NCBI RefSeq assembly: GCF_900111815.1
Contig: NZ_LT630004.1
Location: forward strand, 2,032,293-2,096,292
Direction of reading: 5' to 3'
Origin: Bacillus massilinigeriensis
GTDB lineage: Bacteria; Bacillota; Bacilli; Bacillales; Cytobacillaceae
DNA: 64,000 nucleotides
This document shows, piece after piece, positions 20,125-29,962 of the stretch. Numbering within the stretch: position 1 is the stretch's first letter; each line of letters opens with the position of its first letter. The translations under genes and the position numbers were made by a program. Below the pieces are notes generated by a model, which saw nothing but the letters and a program-made list of their open reading frames with translations, did not search any database and was not told the DNA's origin.

Positions 20125-21183
20125 TTGCATTCGAAAGTGTTATTCTTGCTAGCACTAAGCCTTCTGTTATGTGACAGCGTTACAGTGGCAAAAGGTCCTC
20201 CAGTAAAAGTAACCATTACCGAAGACAATGTGAATATCCGATCAGGACCTGGTATGCACTATAACATCATAGAAAAAGCGATGATAGGAAATCAATTCTC
20301 TTTTCTAAGAGCAACTAATGAGTGGACAAGCATTGATCTTCCCAGCGGCAAAACAGGGTGGATATCAAATAAATTTATTGCGATGCCAGAAACAAAAAAA
20401 ACGAAAGAAAAAGGCAAATCTATCATTCGCACGGTTGTTCCCGCCGTCCACATTAGAAGCAAGCCGTTAAATGGACGAATTCTTGGAACGATTCATAAGG
20501 GAGAAGAATACGAGGTTATCGCTGTGAGAAAGCATTGGATCAAACTAAAAGGGAATGGTCATCGCGGCTGGGCGCCCCAATGGTTTTTTGAAGGAGGAAC
20601 TCCCCGGATTAACCATGAGACTTGGCGAACAAGCACTTTGAACAGAAGGCGTATTCTCATCGACCCCGGACATGGCGGAAAGGATCAAGGAACATCCGGG
20701 CAACTAGGATTTGTAGAGAAAAATCTTACTCTACAGACGTCAAGACTCCTATATGAGAAATTGGTTCTTTCCGGAGCGGAAGTTTCGTTAACTCGATACA
20801 GCGATTATTTCCTACCGCTAAGCGAAAGGACAAAGAAAGCTGCCAAAGAAAAGGCCGATGCGTTTATCAGCATCCATTATGACAGCAGCAATGGAAGTTC
20901 AGCTTCTGGTACAGCTTCCTATTACTACTATAAAAATCAAAAAGGATTAGCTGAGAAACTTGGGGATAAAGTTCCGCAAGCTACAGGGGCTGCAAGCCGC
21001 GGAATTAAAGAAGGAAATTATCATGTGATTAGGGAATATACCGAAACAGCAGCACTTGTTGAACTGGGATTCCTTGATAACCCTTTTGAGGAGAAACAAA
21101 TTATCACCCAACAATATCAACATAAGGCAGTAAACGGGATATATGACGGTCTTGCCGGCTACTTTGATTCCAATGCAGAATAA
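20125..21183 (+). CDS. yrvJ: N-acetylmuramoyl-L-alanine amidase with two SH3b domains (YrvJ-like)
   Basis: 352 residues from a TTG at 20125, 9 bases after AGGAG. A signal peptide covers about 1-22 ([18 protein letters not shown]). Two bacterial SH3 domains follow: about 27-88 (VNIRSGPGMHYNIIEKA) and 98-155 (VHIRSKPLNGRILGTI). An Amidase_3 zinc domain spans about 173-350. The zinc and catalytic residues are visible: His in DPGHGGKD, Glu in FVEKNLTLQ, His in ISIHYDSSNG, and Glu in ALVELGFLDNP. It is a secreted cell-wall hydrolase cutting the stem peptide from muramic acid. It is convergent with dtd and divergent from hisS. Confidence 0.93.
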   Translation: MHSKVLFLLALSLLLCDSVTVAKGPPVKVTITEDNVNIRSGPGMHYNIIEKAMIGNQFSFLRATNEWTSIDLPSGKTGWISNKFIAMPETKKTKEKGKSIIRTVVPAVHIRSKPLNGRILGTIHKGEEYEVIAVRKHWIKLKGNGHRGWAPQWFFEGGTPRINHETWRTSTLNRRRILIDPGHGGKDQGTSGQLGFVEKNLTLQTSRLLYEKLVLSGAEVSLTRYSDYFLPLSERTKKAAKEKADAFISIHYDSSNGSSASGTASYYYYKNQKGLAEKLGDKVPQATGAASRGIKEGNYHVIREYTETAALVELGFLDNPFEEKQIITQQYQHKAVNGIYDGLAGYFDSNAE

Positions 21184-21188
21184 TAAAA

Positions 21189-21218
21189 GGCAGAAAAGAC
21201 TTCACCCTCTTCTCTGCC
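21189..21218. terminator. Hairpin between convergent amidase and dtd genes
   Basis: GGCAGA / TCTGCC stem plus an inner AAGA / TCTT, 5 bases past the amidase stop and 7 before the dtd stop. The tails GTATTTCT (plus) and CCTTTTATTATT (minus) allow weak bidirectional use. Confidence 0.55.
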
Positions 21219-21225
21219 GTATTTC

Positions 21226-21666
21226 TCATTTGCTATCGATAATAAGAGTTACAGGACCTTCATTAACAAGGCTGACATCCATCATCGCACCAAAGATACC
21301 TTTCTCTACACTTACTCCTTTTTCTCGAAGAGCAGCATTAAATGCTTCGTAGACTTCCTCCGCGACATCCGGTCTTGCTGCTTCCATGAAGTTTGGTCGC
21401 CTTCCTTTCCGACAATTCCCATATAAAGTGAACTGCGATACAGAAAGCACTGCACCTCCGATGTCGAGAAGCGAAAGATTCATCTTTCCTGCCTCATCTT
21501 CAAAGACACGCAAGTTACTTACTTTGTCTGCAAGATACACTGCATCTTCCTTTGAATCGGCATGGGTCACTCCTACGAGTACCATGAAACCTTTTTCGAT
21601 TTGTCCTGTAACGCTTCCTTCCACTGTAACCTTCGCTTCACTGCACCTTTGGACTATTACTTTCAC
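21226..21666 (-). CDS. dtd: D-aminoacyl-tRNA deacylase
   Basis: 146 residues of the DTD family. The motif [19 protein letters not shown] carries the SQFTLY signature, and [11 protein letters not shown] carries the Gly-cis-Pro (GP) motif of the active site. It hydrolyses D-aminoacyl and glycyl-tRNA(Ala). The GTG at 21666 follows GGAGG and gives the standard MKVIVQR start; the longer frame to 21702 is unlikely. It is 69 bases downstream of relA, a pairing conserved in Bacillales. Confidence 0.95.
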   Translation of the reverse strand: MKVIVQRCSEAKVTVEGSVTGQIEKGFMVLVGVTHADSKEDAVYLADKVSNLRVFEDEAGKMNLSLLDIGGAVLSVSQFTLYGNCRKGRRPNFMEAARPDVAEEVYEAFNAALREKGVSVEKGIFGAMMDVSLVNEGPVTLIIDSK

Positions 21667-21735
21667 GAATGCATCCCTCCAATCAAATAGTGCCTGAATC
21701 ATCAGGCACCAATTTTTGATATTGGAAGAAAAGGG

Positions 21736-23931
21736 TCAGTTCAATACCCTTCTCACCGAGTAAATATCACGAATCTGCTTTATTCTGTCTACCACTTTAT
21801 GAAGGTGGCTAACATTATGGATAGCGATAGACATATTTATAGTAGCAACCTTATTGCGATCAGATTTTCCAGAGACTGCTGAAATATTTGTCTTCGTTTC
21901 ATTGACTGCCTGTAGAACTTCATTTAAAAGTCCACGACGGTCATAGCCGCTGATTTCTATATCAACATTGTATTCCTTCCGGTCATTAAGGCCTGTTTCC
22001 CATTCAACAGGTATCAGCCTTGCCTGGGCGTCTTCCGTGTTGATGTTCGTGCAGTCTGCACGGTGGACAGAAACACCGCGCCCTTTTGTAATGAATCCGA
22101 CAATTTCATCGCCTGGTATCGGATTGCAGCAGCGCGAGAGCCTGATAAGAAGATTGTCAATGCCAGACACTCTGACACCTGACTCTCGTTTCTTAACAGG
22201 TGCAATTCCTTTTAATTCTGAAACAGCCTCAGCGATGTTCTTCTCTTGCTCCATATCGCGAATTTTTCGCCATTTTTCCGTTAACCTGTTTGCTACCTGT
22301 AGAGCTGTTACTCCATTGTAGCCAACAGCAGCATACATATCTTCCTCATTAACAAAATTAAATTTCTCCACAACACGTTTGATATTTTCGGCTGTTAAAA
22401 TTTCTTTCGGTTCGAATTCCATTGACCGAATTTCCTTTTCAACCATTTCCTTACCTTTCTCGACGTTCTCCTCTTTCCGCTGTTTTTTGAAAAATTGGCG
22501 GATTTTGTTTTTCGCCTGAGAAGTTTGAGCAAGCTTAAGCCAATCCTGGCTGGGACCATAGGAATGCTTAGATGTCATGATTTCGACAATATCGCCTGTT
22601 TTCAATATATAGTCGAGAGTGACCATTTTGCCATTTACTTTGGCCCCAATGGTTTTATTTCCGATTTCAGAATGGATGCGGTAGGCGAAATCGATTGGTA
22701 CAGAACCGGCAGGCAATTCGATCACATCGCCTTTAGGCGTAAATACGAAAACCATATCGGAAAAAAGATCAATTTTCAAAGACTCAATAAACTCTTCGGC
22801 ATTTGCCGTTTCATTCTGAAACTCCAATATCTCGCGAAACCATGTCAATTTTTTCTCGAATGCTGAGCTTTCATTGAGTGGTTTCCCTTCCTTGTATGCC
22901 CAGTGAGCCGCGATACCGAACTCGGCAATCCTGTGCATTTCCTCCGTACGTATCTGTACTTCAAGCGGATCGCCTTTTGGCCCGATGACTGTCGTATGCA
23001 ATGACTGGTACATATTCGGTTTAGGCATTGCAACATAATCCTTAAACCGTCCTGGCATTGGCTTCCAGCATGTGTGGATGATTCCAAGGACTGCATAGCA
23101 GTCTTTGATGCTTTTGACGACGATTCGGACAGCAAGCAAATCGTAAATTTCGTTAAACTGCTTATTCTGCAGAACCATCTTTCGGTAAATGCTGTATATA
23201 TGCTTGGGTCTCCCGAAAATTTCCGAAGTGATGGCTACCTCATCCAGCCTTTCCCGCACTTCATCAATAACATCATCGAGGTAGCGCTCGCGCTCCGCTC
23301 GCTTACGCTTCATGAGATTTACAATCCGGTAGTATTGCTGCGGGTTCAAGTACCGTAAAGCCGTGTCCTCAAGCTCCCACTTGATTTTCGATATCCCAAG
23401 CCTATGCGCAAGAGGAGCAAAGATTTCAAGCGTTTCATTAGAAATTCTGCGCTGCTTTTCTGGCGGCAAATGCTTAAGTGTTCGCATGTTATGGAGCCTG
23501 TCAGCGAGTTTAATAAGGATGACTCGAATATCCTGAGCCATAGCCACAAACATCTTCCGATGATTTTCCGCTTGTTGCTCCTCATGGGATTTGTACTTAA
23601 TCTTTCCAAGCTTTGTCACACCATCTACAAGCATCGCGACTTCAGCGTTGAAAGCTTCTTCGATACCCTGCATCGTGACGGAAGTATCTTCTACTACATC
23701 ATGCAAGAAACCGGCAGCCACTGTGGATGGATCCATTTCCAAATCAGCCAGGATGCCGGCAACCTGAATGGGATGGATAATATAAGGCTCGCCAGATTTG
23801 CGAAACTGGTCGTGATGGGCATCTCTGGCAAATTCATAAGCTCTTTGTACCAGTTCAACATTCTCATCATTTAAATATGTTTTAGTCAGTTCGATGACTT
23901 GCTCGGCGGTCATCACATGATCATTCGCCAT
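21736..23931 (-). CDS. relA: Bifunctional (p)ppGpp synthetase/hydrolase Rel
   Basis: 731 residues. The N-terminal HD hydrolase domain is intact ([12 protein letters not shown] and FLHDVVEDT). The synthetase domain shows [13 protein letters not shown], and [12 protein letters not shown] near 320. TGS ([14 protein letters not shown]) is near 395, the Cys-containing zinc-finger segment [20 protein letters not shown] is near 585, and a C-terminal ACT domain ends the protein. Both active sites look competent, as in other Rel proteins. The ATG at 23931 is preceded by AAGGTG. It precedes dtd and follows apt, linking stringent response to purine salvage. Confidence 0.98.
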   Translation of the reverse strand: MANDHVMTAEQVIELTKTYLNDENVELVQRAYEFARDAHHDQFRKSGEPYIIHPIQVAGILADLEMDPSTVAAGFLHDVVEDTSVTMQGIEEAFNAEVAMLVDGVTKLGKIKYKSHEEQQAENHRKMFVAMAQDIRVILIKLADRLHNMRTLKHLPPEKQRRISNETLEIFAPLAHRLGISKIKWELEDTALRYLNPQQYYRIVNLMKRKRAERERYLDDVIDEVRERLDEVAITSEIFGRPKHIYSIYRKMVLQNKQFNEIYDLLAVRIVVKSIKDCYAVLGIIHTCWKPMPGRFKDYVAMPKPNMYQSLHTTVIGPKGDPLEVQIRTEEMHRIAEFGIAAHWAYKEGKPLNESSAFEKKLTWFREILEFQNETANAEEFIESLKIDLFSDMVFVFTPKGDVIELPAGSVPIDFAYRIHSEIGNKTIGAKVNGKMVTLDYILKTGDIVEIMTSKHSYGPSQDWLKLAQTSQAKNKIRQFFKKQRKEENVEKGKEMVEKEIRSMEFEPKEILTAENIKRVVEKFNFVNEEDMYAAVGYNGVTALQVANRLTEKWRKIRDMEQEKNIAEAVSELKGIAPVKKRESGVRVSGIDNLLIRLSRCCNPIPGDEIVGFITKGRGVSVHRADCTNINTEDAQARLIPVEWETGLNDRKEYNVDIEISGYDRRGLLNEVLQAVNETKTNISAVSGKSDRNKVATINMSIAIHNVSHLHKVVDRIKQIRDIYSVRRVLN

Positions 23932-24019
23932 TTAGGATCTCACCTTATTTATTATTAAAATCAGAGAGTTCGTTTAACTCCCATTGTCAATAGTCTGAAG
24001 AAACATGTACCTTGTGATT

Positions 24020-24049
24020 CATATAAAAGAGTATTGTTTTTATTATCAA
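24020..24049 (-). promoter_or_regulatory. Candidate promoter for relA
   Basis: Minus strand TTGATA (24044-24049), 18 bases, TATATG (24020-24025), about 90 bases ahead of relA. The match is moderate and unconfirmed. Confidence 0.35.
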
Positions 24050-24167
24050 AGAAAATGGGATAGATGTAAAGAGAAAGGATGTATTTCAATGGATAAAGTG
24101 GAATTTTGTCGAAAATTATTTGTTTTTTCCTATTAAAATTTAGAAGTTTTCCGATGCTATTATAAAA

Positions 24168-24188
24168 CCTCCGTGATTTTCACGGAGG
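24168..24188 (-). terminator. Rho-independent terminator after apt
   Basis: Perfect 9-bp stem CCTCCGTGA / TCACGGAGG followed by TTTTATAAT on the minus strand, 12 bases past the apt stop. Confidence 0.88.
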
Positions 24189-24200
24189 CTCAAATCATTA

Positions 24201-24713
24201 TCAGTATTTCATCAAGGTTAAAACATCGTAGCCTTCGAGTTTTGAACGTCCTTCCAAATAGGACAACTCAATCAAGAATGCAATTCCTGCAACTACTCCG
24301 CCAAGCTCTTCTACCAGCTTGATGGTCGCTTCAATTGTTCCGCCTGTCGCAAGCAGGTCATCCGTGATTAACACTTTTTGTCCTGGCTTGATTGCATCTT
24401 TGTGGATAGTCAGTACATCCTTGCCATACTCCAGACCATAATTGATCTTGATGGTTTCCCTAGGAAGCTTGCCTTCCTTGCGGACAGGAGCAAATCCTAC
24501 CCCAAGAGAATACGCTACTGGGCACCCGATAATGAAACCACGGGCTTCTGGCCCAACAACAAGTTCGATTCCTTTTTCCTGTGCATACTGGACAATTTGA
24601 TCTGTCGCATACTTGTATGCTTCGCCATTATCCATTAATGTTGTAATATCTTTGAACTTAATACCCGGCTTCGGCCAATCGGGTACGATTGTCACAAATT
24701 GTTTTAAATCCAT
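24201..24713 (-). CDS. apt: Adenine phosphoribosyltransferase
   Basis: 170 residues, type I PRTase. The PRPP-binding motif is [13 protein letters not shown] near 120-133, with the flexible loop region KEGKLP near 80. It converts adenine and PRPP to AMP. The ATG at 24713 follows GGAGG by 10 bases. Its first codons overlap the last codons of recJ by 10 bases, so translation is coupled. Confidence 0.97.
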   Translation of the reverse strand: MDLKQFVTIVPDWPKPGIKFKDITTLMDNGEAYKYATDQIVQYAQEKGIELVVGPEARGFIIGCPVAYSLGVGFAPVRKEGKLPRETIKINYGLEYGKDVLTIHKDAIKPGQKVLITDDLLATGGTIEATIKLVEELGGVVAGIAFLIELSYLEGRSKLEGYDVLTLMKY

Positions 24714-27076
24714 TCTTCAACTGCCTCCTCATTTTGCACCGACCCTTGAATGACCTGGTCGAACCAGTCTTTCAACTGTTCATAGGAAGAATAAAGCAAA
24801 TCATTCTCAAGAGTAAAAGTCGCTAGTTTTTCCTGATAGGTTTTTGATTCAGACAAGTCCTTTTTCAAAGCGTTCTTTTCTAAGGCTAATAGTCCATTGT
24901 TTATTTTAACAAAATCAAGTTCAAAAAACACCTTTGACATAAAATTGACGGTTTCTGATGTCCAACCGCGATATTTTGCAAGTTCTTCCCCATAATCCTT
25001 TAGATTAAAAGGACCTTTCTTGGCAAGAAACGCATAGAACCATTTAAAGTGCTCCCTTGTTGGCATTGTGCTGAAAAATTCGCTGTTATTTTTGTAGAAA
25101 TGTACATAGAGCCTTGATGGCGTTTTGCCTTCCAGGAGTTTCACCAAGAGTTCCTTAGATGGAGGCAAATCAAGCAGCATAATGTTCCTCCCGCCAAGCT
25201 CCACCGTTTTAGCATCTTCTTCTGAAAGGATGGTGATGATCTCGCACGCAAACGCTCCTTGAAATCTTTCTAGATTTCCAGAGTTAAAAAGAATTGGTAG
25301 CGTATCCATTGGGACAGTACTCTTTAATTTCCCAGATCCTTTCATGCCGCGCAAATCGAACATTTGCCAGTTATCAATCGCAATATCATGCAGAAATATT
25401 TGCGGTTTTCGAATATTATTCCACTCATTAATCGACAATTCGCCGATAACCGATACCTTTGCCAGCGGTGAGATATGATCATAAAGGCTGCCAAGACCAA
25501 ACCCAATACCATCTAGCTGATTTCCTTGATCAGCAAGTGTTACTTTTAAATGCGTCTTGTCTCCTCCAATTTTTCTCATCGACGAAAGCGCAGCATTCTT
25601 GACGAGAAACTTCGGCTTCGGATTTGCCACTCCAAACGGTGATAGCATGTTCAACTGTTCAATCGTTTCGAGAGAGATTTCTCCTAGGCTCGGAGCGGCC
25701 TCCAGTTCTGTAACCGGAATGAGCTCCTCCTCGGAAAGCTGAGCATGTGCAAGGTCATTAAGCCTCGCCCTTAACTCCCCTACATTGTCCAAATCAAGCG
25801 TCATGCCTGCAGCCATCGGGTGTCCTCCGAAGTGTGGCAGCAATTCTCGGCAAGAGGAGAGATTTTGGAACAGATCAAATCCTGGAATGCTCCTGGCAGA
25901 ACCTTTCGCAATTCCTTTCTCTCTGTCAAAGCTTAAAACAATGGCCGGCCTGTAGAACTTTTCTACAAGCCTTGATGCAACGATACCAATGACACCAGGA
26001 TTCCAGCATTCATTGCCAATGACTAAGACCCGATTTTCATCTGTTGGATAGTATGTCTCTACTTCTTTGATTGCCTCTTCCGAAATAGCGGATACGAGTG
26101 CCTGACGCTCTTTGTTCAGTCTATCAATCTCGGAAGCAAGCGCTTCCGCCTCTAACTTGTCTTCGGTCATTAGGAGTTCTACAGCAGGATCAGCACTCCC
26201 CAGTCTTCCCGCTGCATTAATCCTCGGACCGATGAGAAAACCAAATGATTCTTCATTGATGGCATTAGCATCCGCTTTGGCCAGCGATAATAATGCACGC
26301 AAACCAGCATTCTGGGTTGTCTTTGCCTGCAAGATTCCTTTTCTCGCAATCAATCTGTTTTCATCCCGAAGCGGAACAAGGTCAGCAATGGTACCGATTG
26401 CAGCTATTTCGCATAGTTCCTCAGGAACTCTGCCAAGCAGCGCATGCGCAACCTTGAATGCCACTCCTACACCAGCAAGATCCCGGAAAGGATAGCAACT
26501 GCCGGGAAGCTTTGGATGAATAATCGCAAAAGCTTGCGGAAGTTTAGGACCAGGCTCATGATGGTCCGTAATAATTAAGTCCATCCCCAGTTCTTTGGCT
26601 ACATCCGCTTCATGTAGCGCCGAAATCCCCGTATCCACTGTAATGATCAACCTGATGCCATTCTCTGATGCTTTCCGAAATGCTAGCTCGTTTGGCCCGT
26701 ACCCTTCCGTAAACCGGTTGGGGATATAGTAACGGACATTGGCACCCATTTCCCCTAGCGCTCTCATCATAATCGTCGTGGAACTGACACCGTCCGCATC
26801 ATAATCTCCAAAAATCATGATTGGTTCCTGGCTGGTGATTGCCGAATTTATGCGTTCAATTGCTCTATCCATATCTTGAAGGAGGAATGGGTCATGAAAA
26901 TCTGCCCCATCTCCAAATAAGAAACACCTAGCTTCCGCTGCTGTTGTGATTCCCCTGTTGACTAGCAGACTTGCCGTAAGAGGGGCAAGATTCAGCTCTT
27001 CTGATAGTTCTTCTGCTATTTTTATATTCTCATTATCAGGAGGATTCATTACCCACCTTGTTCTGGACTTTAACAT
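24704..27076 (-). CDS. recJ: Single-stranded-DNA-specific exonuclease RecJ
   Basis: 790 residues from ATG 27076 (AGGGGTG 5 bases ahead); a frame from 27142 adds 22 unlikely residues. The DHH domain has the ligands [12 protein letters not shown] near 85 and [10 protein letters not shown] near 165. The DHHA1 domain has [11 protein letters not shown] near 435. An OB domain and a RecJ_C region, typical of Gram-positive RecJ, make up the last 230 residues. It digests 5' ends of single-stranded DNA in recombination and repair. It lies between secDF and apt. Confidence 0.96.
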   Translation of the reverse strand: MLKSRTRWVMNPPDNENIKIAEELSEELNLAPLTASLLVNRGITTAAEARCFLFGDGADFHDPFLLQDMDRAIERINSAITSQEPIMIFGDYDADGVSSTTIMMRALGEMGANVRYYIPNRFTEGYGPNELAFRKASENGIRLIITVDTGISALHEADVAKELGMDLIITDHHEPGPKLPQAFAIIHPKLPGSCYPFRDLAGVGVAFKVAHALLGRVPEELCEIAAIGTIADLVPLRDENRLIARKGILQAKTTQNAGLRALLSLAKADANAINEESFGFLIGPRINAAGRLGSADPAVELLMTEDKLEAEALASEIDRLNKERQALVSAISEEAIKEVETYYPTDENRVLVIGNECWNPGVIGIVASRLVEKFYRPAIVLSFDREKGIAKGSARSIPGFDLFQNLSSCRELLPHFGGHPMAAGMTLDLDNVGELRARLNDLAHAQLSEEELIPVTELEAAPSLGEISLETIEQLNMLSPFGVANPKPKFLVKNAALSSMRKIGGDKTHLKVTLADQGNQLDGIGFGLGSLYDHISPLAKVSVIGELSINEWNNIRKPQIFLHDIAIDNWQMFDLRGMKGSGKLKSTVPMDTLPILFNSGNLERFQGAFACEIITILSEEDAKTVELGGRNIMLLDLPPSKELLVKLLEGKTPSRLYVHFYKNNSEFFSTMPTREHFKWFYAFLAKKGPFNLKDYGEELAKYRGWTSETVNFMSKVFFELDFVKINNGLLALEKNALKKDLSESKTYQEKLATFTLENDLLYSSYEQLKDWFDQVIQGSVQNEEAVEEWI

Positions 27077-27151
27077 GCTTTCACCCCTAACTTTTTCATT
27101 ATACAGAAGCGGCGTTTTCGTTTCAATGCAAGTTGCGGACAATAAGAGAGA

Positions 27152-27170
27152 CCGCAGGGATTCCCTGCGG
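27152..27170 (-). terminator. Terminator after secDF
   Basis: Stem CCGCAGG / CCTGCGG with a 5-base loop, followed by TCTCTCTTATT on the minus strand, 17 bases past the secDF stop. The tail is only moderately T-rich. Confidence 0.65.
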
Positions 27171-27186
27171 CCTGCAACATTAAATT

Positions 27187-29448
27187 TTATACTTGTGGCT
27201 CATCGCTGTATTTACGTTTCTCTTTATATGTTTTGATTGTTCCTTTTTTCTTAAGCTCCTTCTTCTTCCATACATACCAAAGCTGTGCAGCAATAAAGAC
27301 AGAAGAGTAGGTTCCTGATACTAGACCGATAAGGAGAGCGAATGAGAAATTCCAAATCGACTCGCTTCCGAAGATCAACAGTGAGACAACGGTGATGACG
27401 ACTGTTAGCACCGTATTAACGGAGCGGCCAAGCGTTTGACGCAAGCTTTTATTGACGATTTCCGCAACATCTTCTGGTGTTTTAAGACGGCGTTTTTTCT
27501 GCATATTCTCACGCATCCGATCGAAGGTTACGATTGTATCATTGATGGAATAACCCACAATTGTCAAAATGGCCGCAATGAATGTCATATCTACTTCAAG
27601 GCGTAATAAACTGAAGACAGCGACAATCAGGAAGGCATCATGCAGAAGGGAAACAATTGCAGCAAGCGCCATATAAATCTCGAATCGAACTGTGACATAA
27701 ATGATAATCCCAATAGAAGCAATCACCAAGGCGATAAACGCATTTTTCGCTAGTTCTTTTCCGACTGTAGGTGAAACTGTACTCACATTCGGTTCAGATC
27801 CATACTTTTCTTTGAAGTGCTTTTTCAAATCTAATACTTCTTGTTTTGATAACACACCTTTGTATCGAGCAACACCTATGTCTTTATTATCACCAGATAT
27901 AACGATATCATCGGTTTTGATTCCGGCTTTCCCTAACTCTGTCTTTACTTCTTGAGTGGTCAGGGGTTCTTTTCCTATGAATTCCACCCGGGTTCCGCTT
28001 GAGAAATCAATGGCAAGATTAAGCTTAAACACACCAAGAATGATAAACCCAGCTATAATGAACGCTGCTGAACCAAGGAAGAACTTCTTGTAATTTTTAA
28101 CAAAGTCAAATTTATCAAACCTTGTTTTCAAATCAAGCGTATCCACATTTTCAGAGATATGATGGATTTCGCTCTTCTTTACCCCAAACCATTCTGGCTT
28201 CCCGTTAAACAAACCGGATTTAACCCACATACCAAGGAAAAGCCTTGATCCAAAAACAGCTGTGATAAAGCTTCCAAGAATACTTAAAATCAGCATTGTC
28301 GCAAAGCCCTTCACAGAGCTTTGTCCATAGAAGAACAAAACGACTGCGGCAATCATTGTTGTAAAGTTGGCATCAAGGATAGTAGAAAGAGAGTTTTTGC
28401 TGCCGGTTTCAAACGCAGCCTTGATGTTCCTGCCTACTTTCAACTCTTCTTTTATCCGCTCATATGTGATGATATTGGCATCTACCGCCATACCTACACC
28501 AAGAATCAGTGCTGCAATTCCAGGAAGTGTCAGTACCCCATTCATCCAATCGAACACGAGCAGGATGAGATACATGTAAATCACTAGGGAAACTACCGCG
28601 ATGAAGCCTGGGAAACGATAGTATAGGAGCATGAATGCAAAAATGACTGATACACCGACTATGCCCGCGAGTATTGTCTCGTTTAAGGCTTGTTCTCCAA
28701 ATTGGGCACCAACGGAAGTGGAATAAACTTCCTTGAGCTTAACCGGCAGTGCTCCAGCATTCAGAAGATCTGAAAGTTCTTTTGCTTCCTCGATGGAGAA
28801 ATTACCTGTAATTTGAACGGTCTTTTGATTCAAGATTTCCCTTACAGCAGGGTCTGAGAGATACTTTGGATTCTTCCTGGCACGCTCTTCCTTATAGCTA
28901 TCTTTTCCTTCTTCAAAATCAAGCCAGATGACGAGCTGGTTCTCTGGAGCCATTTCCAGTATCTGCTTTGTAACATCACCGAATTTTTCGGCGTTTTTTA
29001 ATGTGATGGAGACACTTGGAGCGCCATTCTCATCAAAGCTTTGTTTCGCTCCATTTTCTGCAAGGTCGGTTCCATCGAGCATTTGTCTATCATTGACATC
29101 TCTAAAGCTCAGGTTCGCCTCTGTTGACAGGATTTCCCGCGCTTTACTTTGGTCTTTCACACCCGCTAACTGTACACGGATGCGGTTATCCCCCTCTATC
29201 TGGATATTAGGTTCACTGACGCCAAGCACATTCACTCGTTTATCTAATGCTTTAGAGGTGCTGACGAGCGTTTCACGGTCAACTTTCTTCCCATTCTCAG
29301 GCTGAACTTCATACAGGACTTCAAATCCACCCTGCAAATCAAGGCCAAGCTTAATTCTGTCGATAATGCCATTGGTTGTGGCGCCCATCGCACTTCCCAA
29401 AAGAAGGAGAATCAAAAAGAATGCGAGGATGCGGCTGCGTTTTACCAT
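27187..29448 (-). CDS. secDF: Fused protein translocase subunit SecDF
   Basis: 753 residues; SecD and SecF are joined in one chain, as in other Bacillus. The SecD half (1 to about 420) has one N-terminal membrane helix, a long extracellular P1 region, and a five-helix block with LGVGMAVDANIITYERIKEEL. The SecF half (about 440-753) repeats this with TFIAAILTIVGYSINDTIVTFDR. SecDF uses the proton gradient to help pull proteins out after SecYEG/SecA. The ATG at 29448 follows AAGGAGG. It has its own promoter and is close to comN; YajC, its usual partner, is at 32797-33072. Confidence 0.97.
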   Translation of the reverse strand: MVKRSRILAFFLILLLLGSAMGATTNGIIDRIKLGLDLQGGFEVLYEVQPENGKKVDRETLVSTSKALDKRVNVLGVSEPNIQIEGDNRIRVQLAGVKDQSKAREILSTEANLSFRDVNDRQMLDGTDLAENGAKQSFDENGAPSVSITLKNAEKFGDVTKQILEMAPENQLVIWLDFEEGKDSYKEERARKNPKYLSDPAVREILNQKTVQITGNFSIEEAKELSDLLNAGALPVKLKEVYSTSVGAQFGEQALNETILAGIVGVSVIFAFMLLYYRFPGFIAVVSLVIYMYLILLVFDWMNGVLTLPGIAALILGVGMAVDANIITYERIKEELKVGRNIKAAFETGSKNSLSTILDANFTTMIAAVVLFFYGQSSVKGFATMLILSILGSFITAVFGSRLFLGMWVKSGLFNGKPEWFGVKKSEIHHISENVDTLDLKTRFDKFDFVKNYKKFFLGSAAFIIAGFIILGVFKLNLAIDFSSGTRVEFIGKEPLTTQEVKTELGKAGIKTDDIVISGDNKDIGVARYKGVLSKQEVLDLKKHFKEKYGSEPNVSTVSPTVGKELAKNAFIALVIASIGIIIYVTVRFEIYMALAAIVSLLHDAFLIVAVFSLLRLEVDMTFIAAILTIVGYSINDTIVTFDRMRENMQKKRRLKTPEDVAEIVNKSLRQTLGRSVNTVLTVVITVVSLLIFGSESIWNFSFALLIGLVSGTYSSVFIAAQLWYVWKKKELKKKGTIKTYKEKRKYSDEPQV

Positions 29449-29517
29449 TATGTATAAGTCCTCCTTAAAAAATGAACAAAAAACGCTAGGATTGGTTTGT
29501 TGTTCGATTGTTTTTTC

Positions 29518-29546
29518 ATTATGTAACAGAATAAAAATTCCGTCAA
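29518..29546 (-). promoter_or_regulatory. Sigma-A promoter of secDF
   Basis: Minus strand TTGACG (29541-29546), 17 bases, CATAAT (29518-29523). It begins 19 bases after the comN stop and leaves a leader of about 60 bases. Confidence 0.8.
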
Positions 29547-29565
29547 TTAAAGGTAGGAAAGTTTC

Positions 29566-29841
29566 TTAGCGCAACAGATCCAGGTCCACATTCTCTTCTC
29601 TGAAGGCTTCCACTGTTTGAAAGCTGATAAACTCCCCGGGTTTAACAGCGAGAATATCTGCAACAAGCTGATAGCGCCGAAGCTCACCTTCAATTTTTGC
29701 CCATTTTTTTCTCTTCAGATAATTCCAAAGCTCCTCCGCTGTTACCCGATTTAATCCTAACATACGAAACTCTTCAATTTTGCTTTCCAGCGCAGGCTCT
29801 ACTTCGCGCGGCCATGCGGTTTTCCTGTCTCCGGTTTTCAT
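29566..29841 (-). CDS. comN: Post-transcriptional regulator ComN-like (YrzD)
   Basis: 91 residues from ATG 29841, 9 bases after GGGAGG; the longer frame to 29904 is dismissed. It matches the Post_transc_reg family: KIEEFRMLGLNRVTAEELWNYL and KVEFISF-type C-terminus (KPGEFISFQTVEAF). In B. subtilis ComN acts on comE mRNA and is needed for competence. It is predicted cytosolic and all-helical. The gene sits between secDF and divergent spoVB, as in B. subtilis. Confidence 0.87.
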   Translation of the reverse strand: MKTGDRKTAWPREVEPALESKIEEFRMLGLNRVTAEELWNYLKRKKWAKIEGELRRYQLVADILAVKPGEFISFQTVEAFREENVDLDLLR

Positions 29842-29962
29842 AAAACCAGCCTCCCTATTTGAGGAAAATGGAATATACCTATTCTTGTCATGCTTTGTCC
29901 ACATTGTTGCATATAGTTTATTGTATCTGAATTAAGCTATTTTGAGAAGGCAGGGAAAAGAG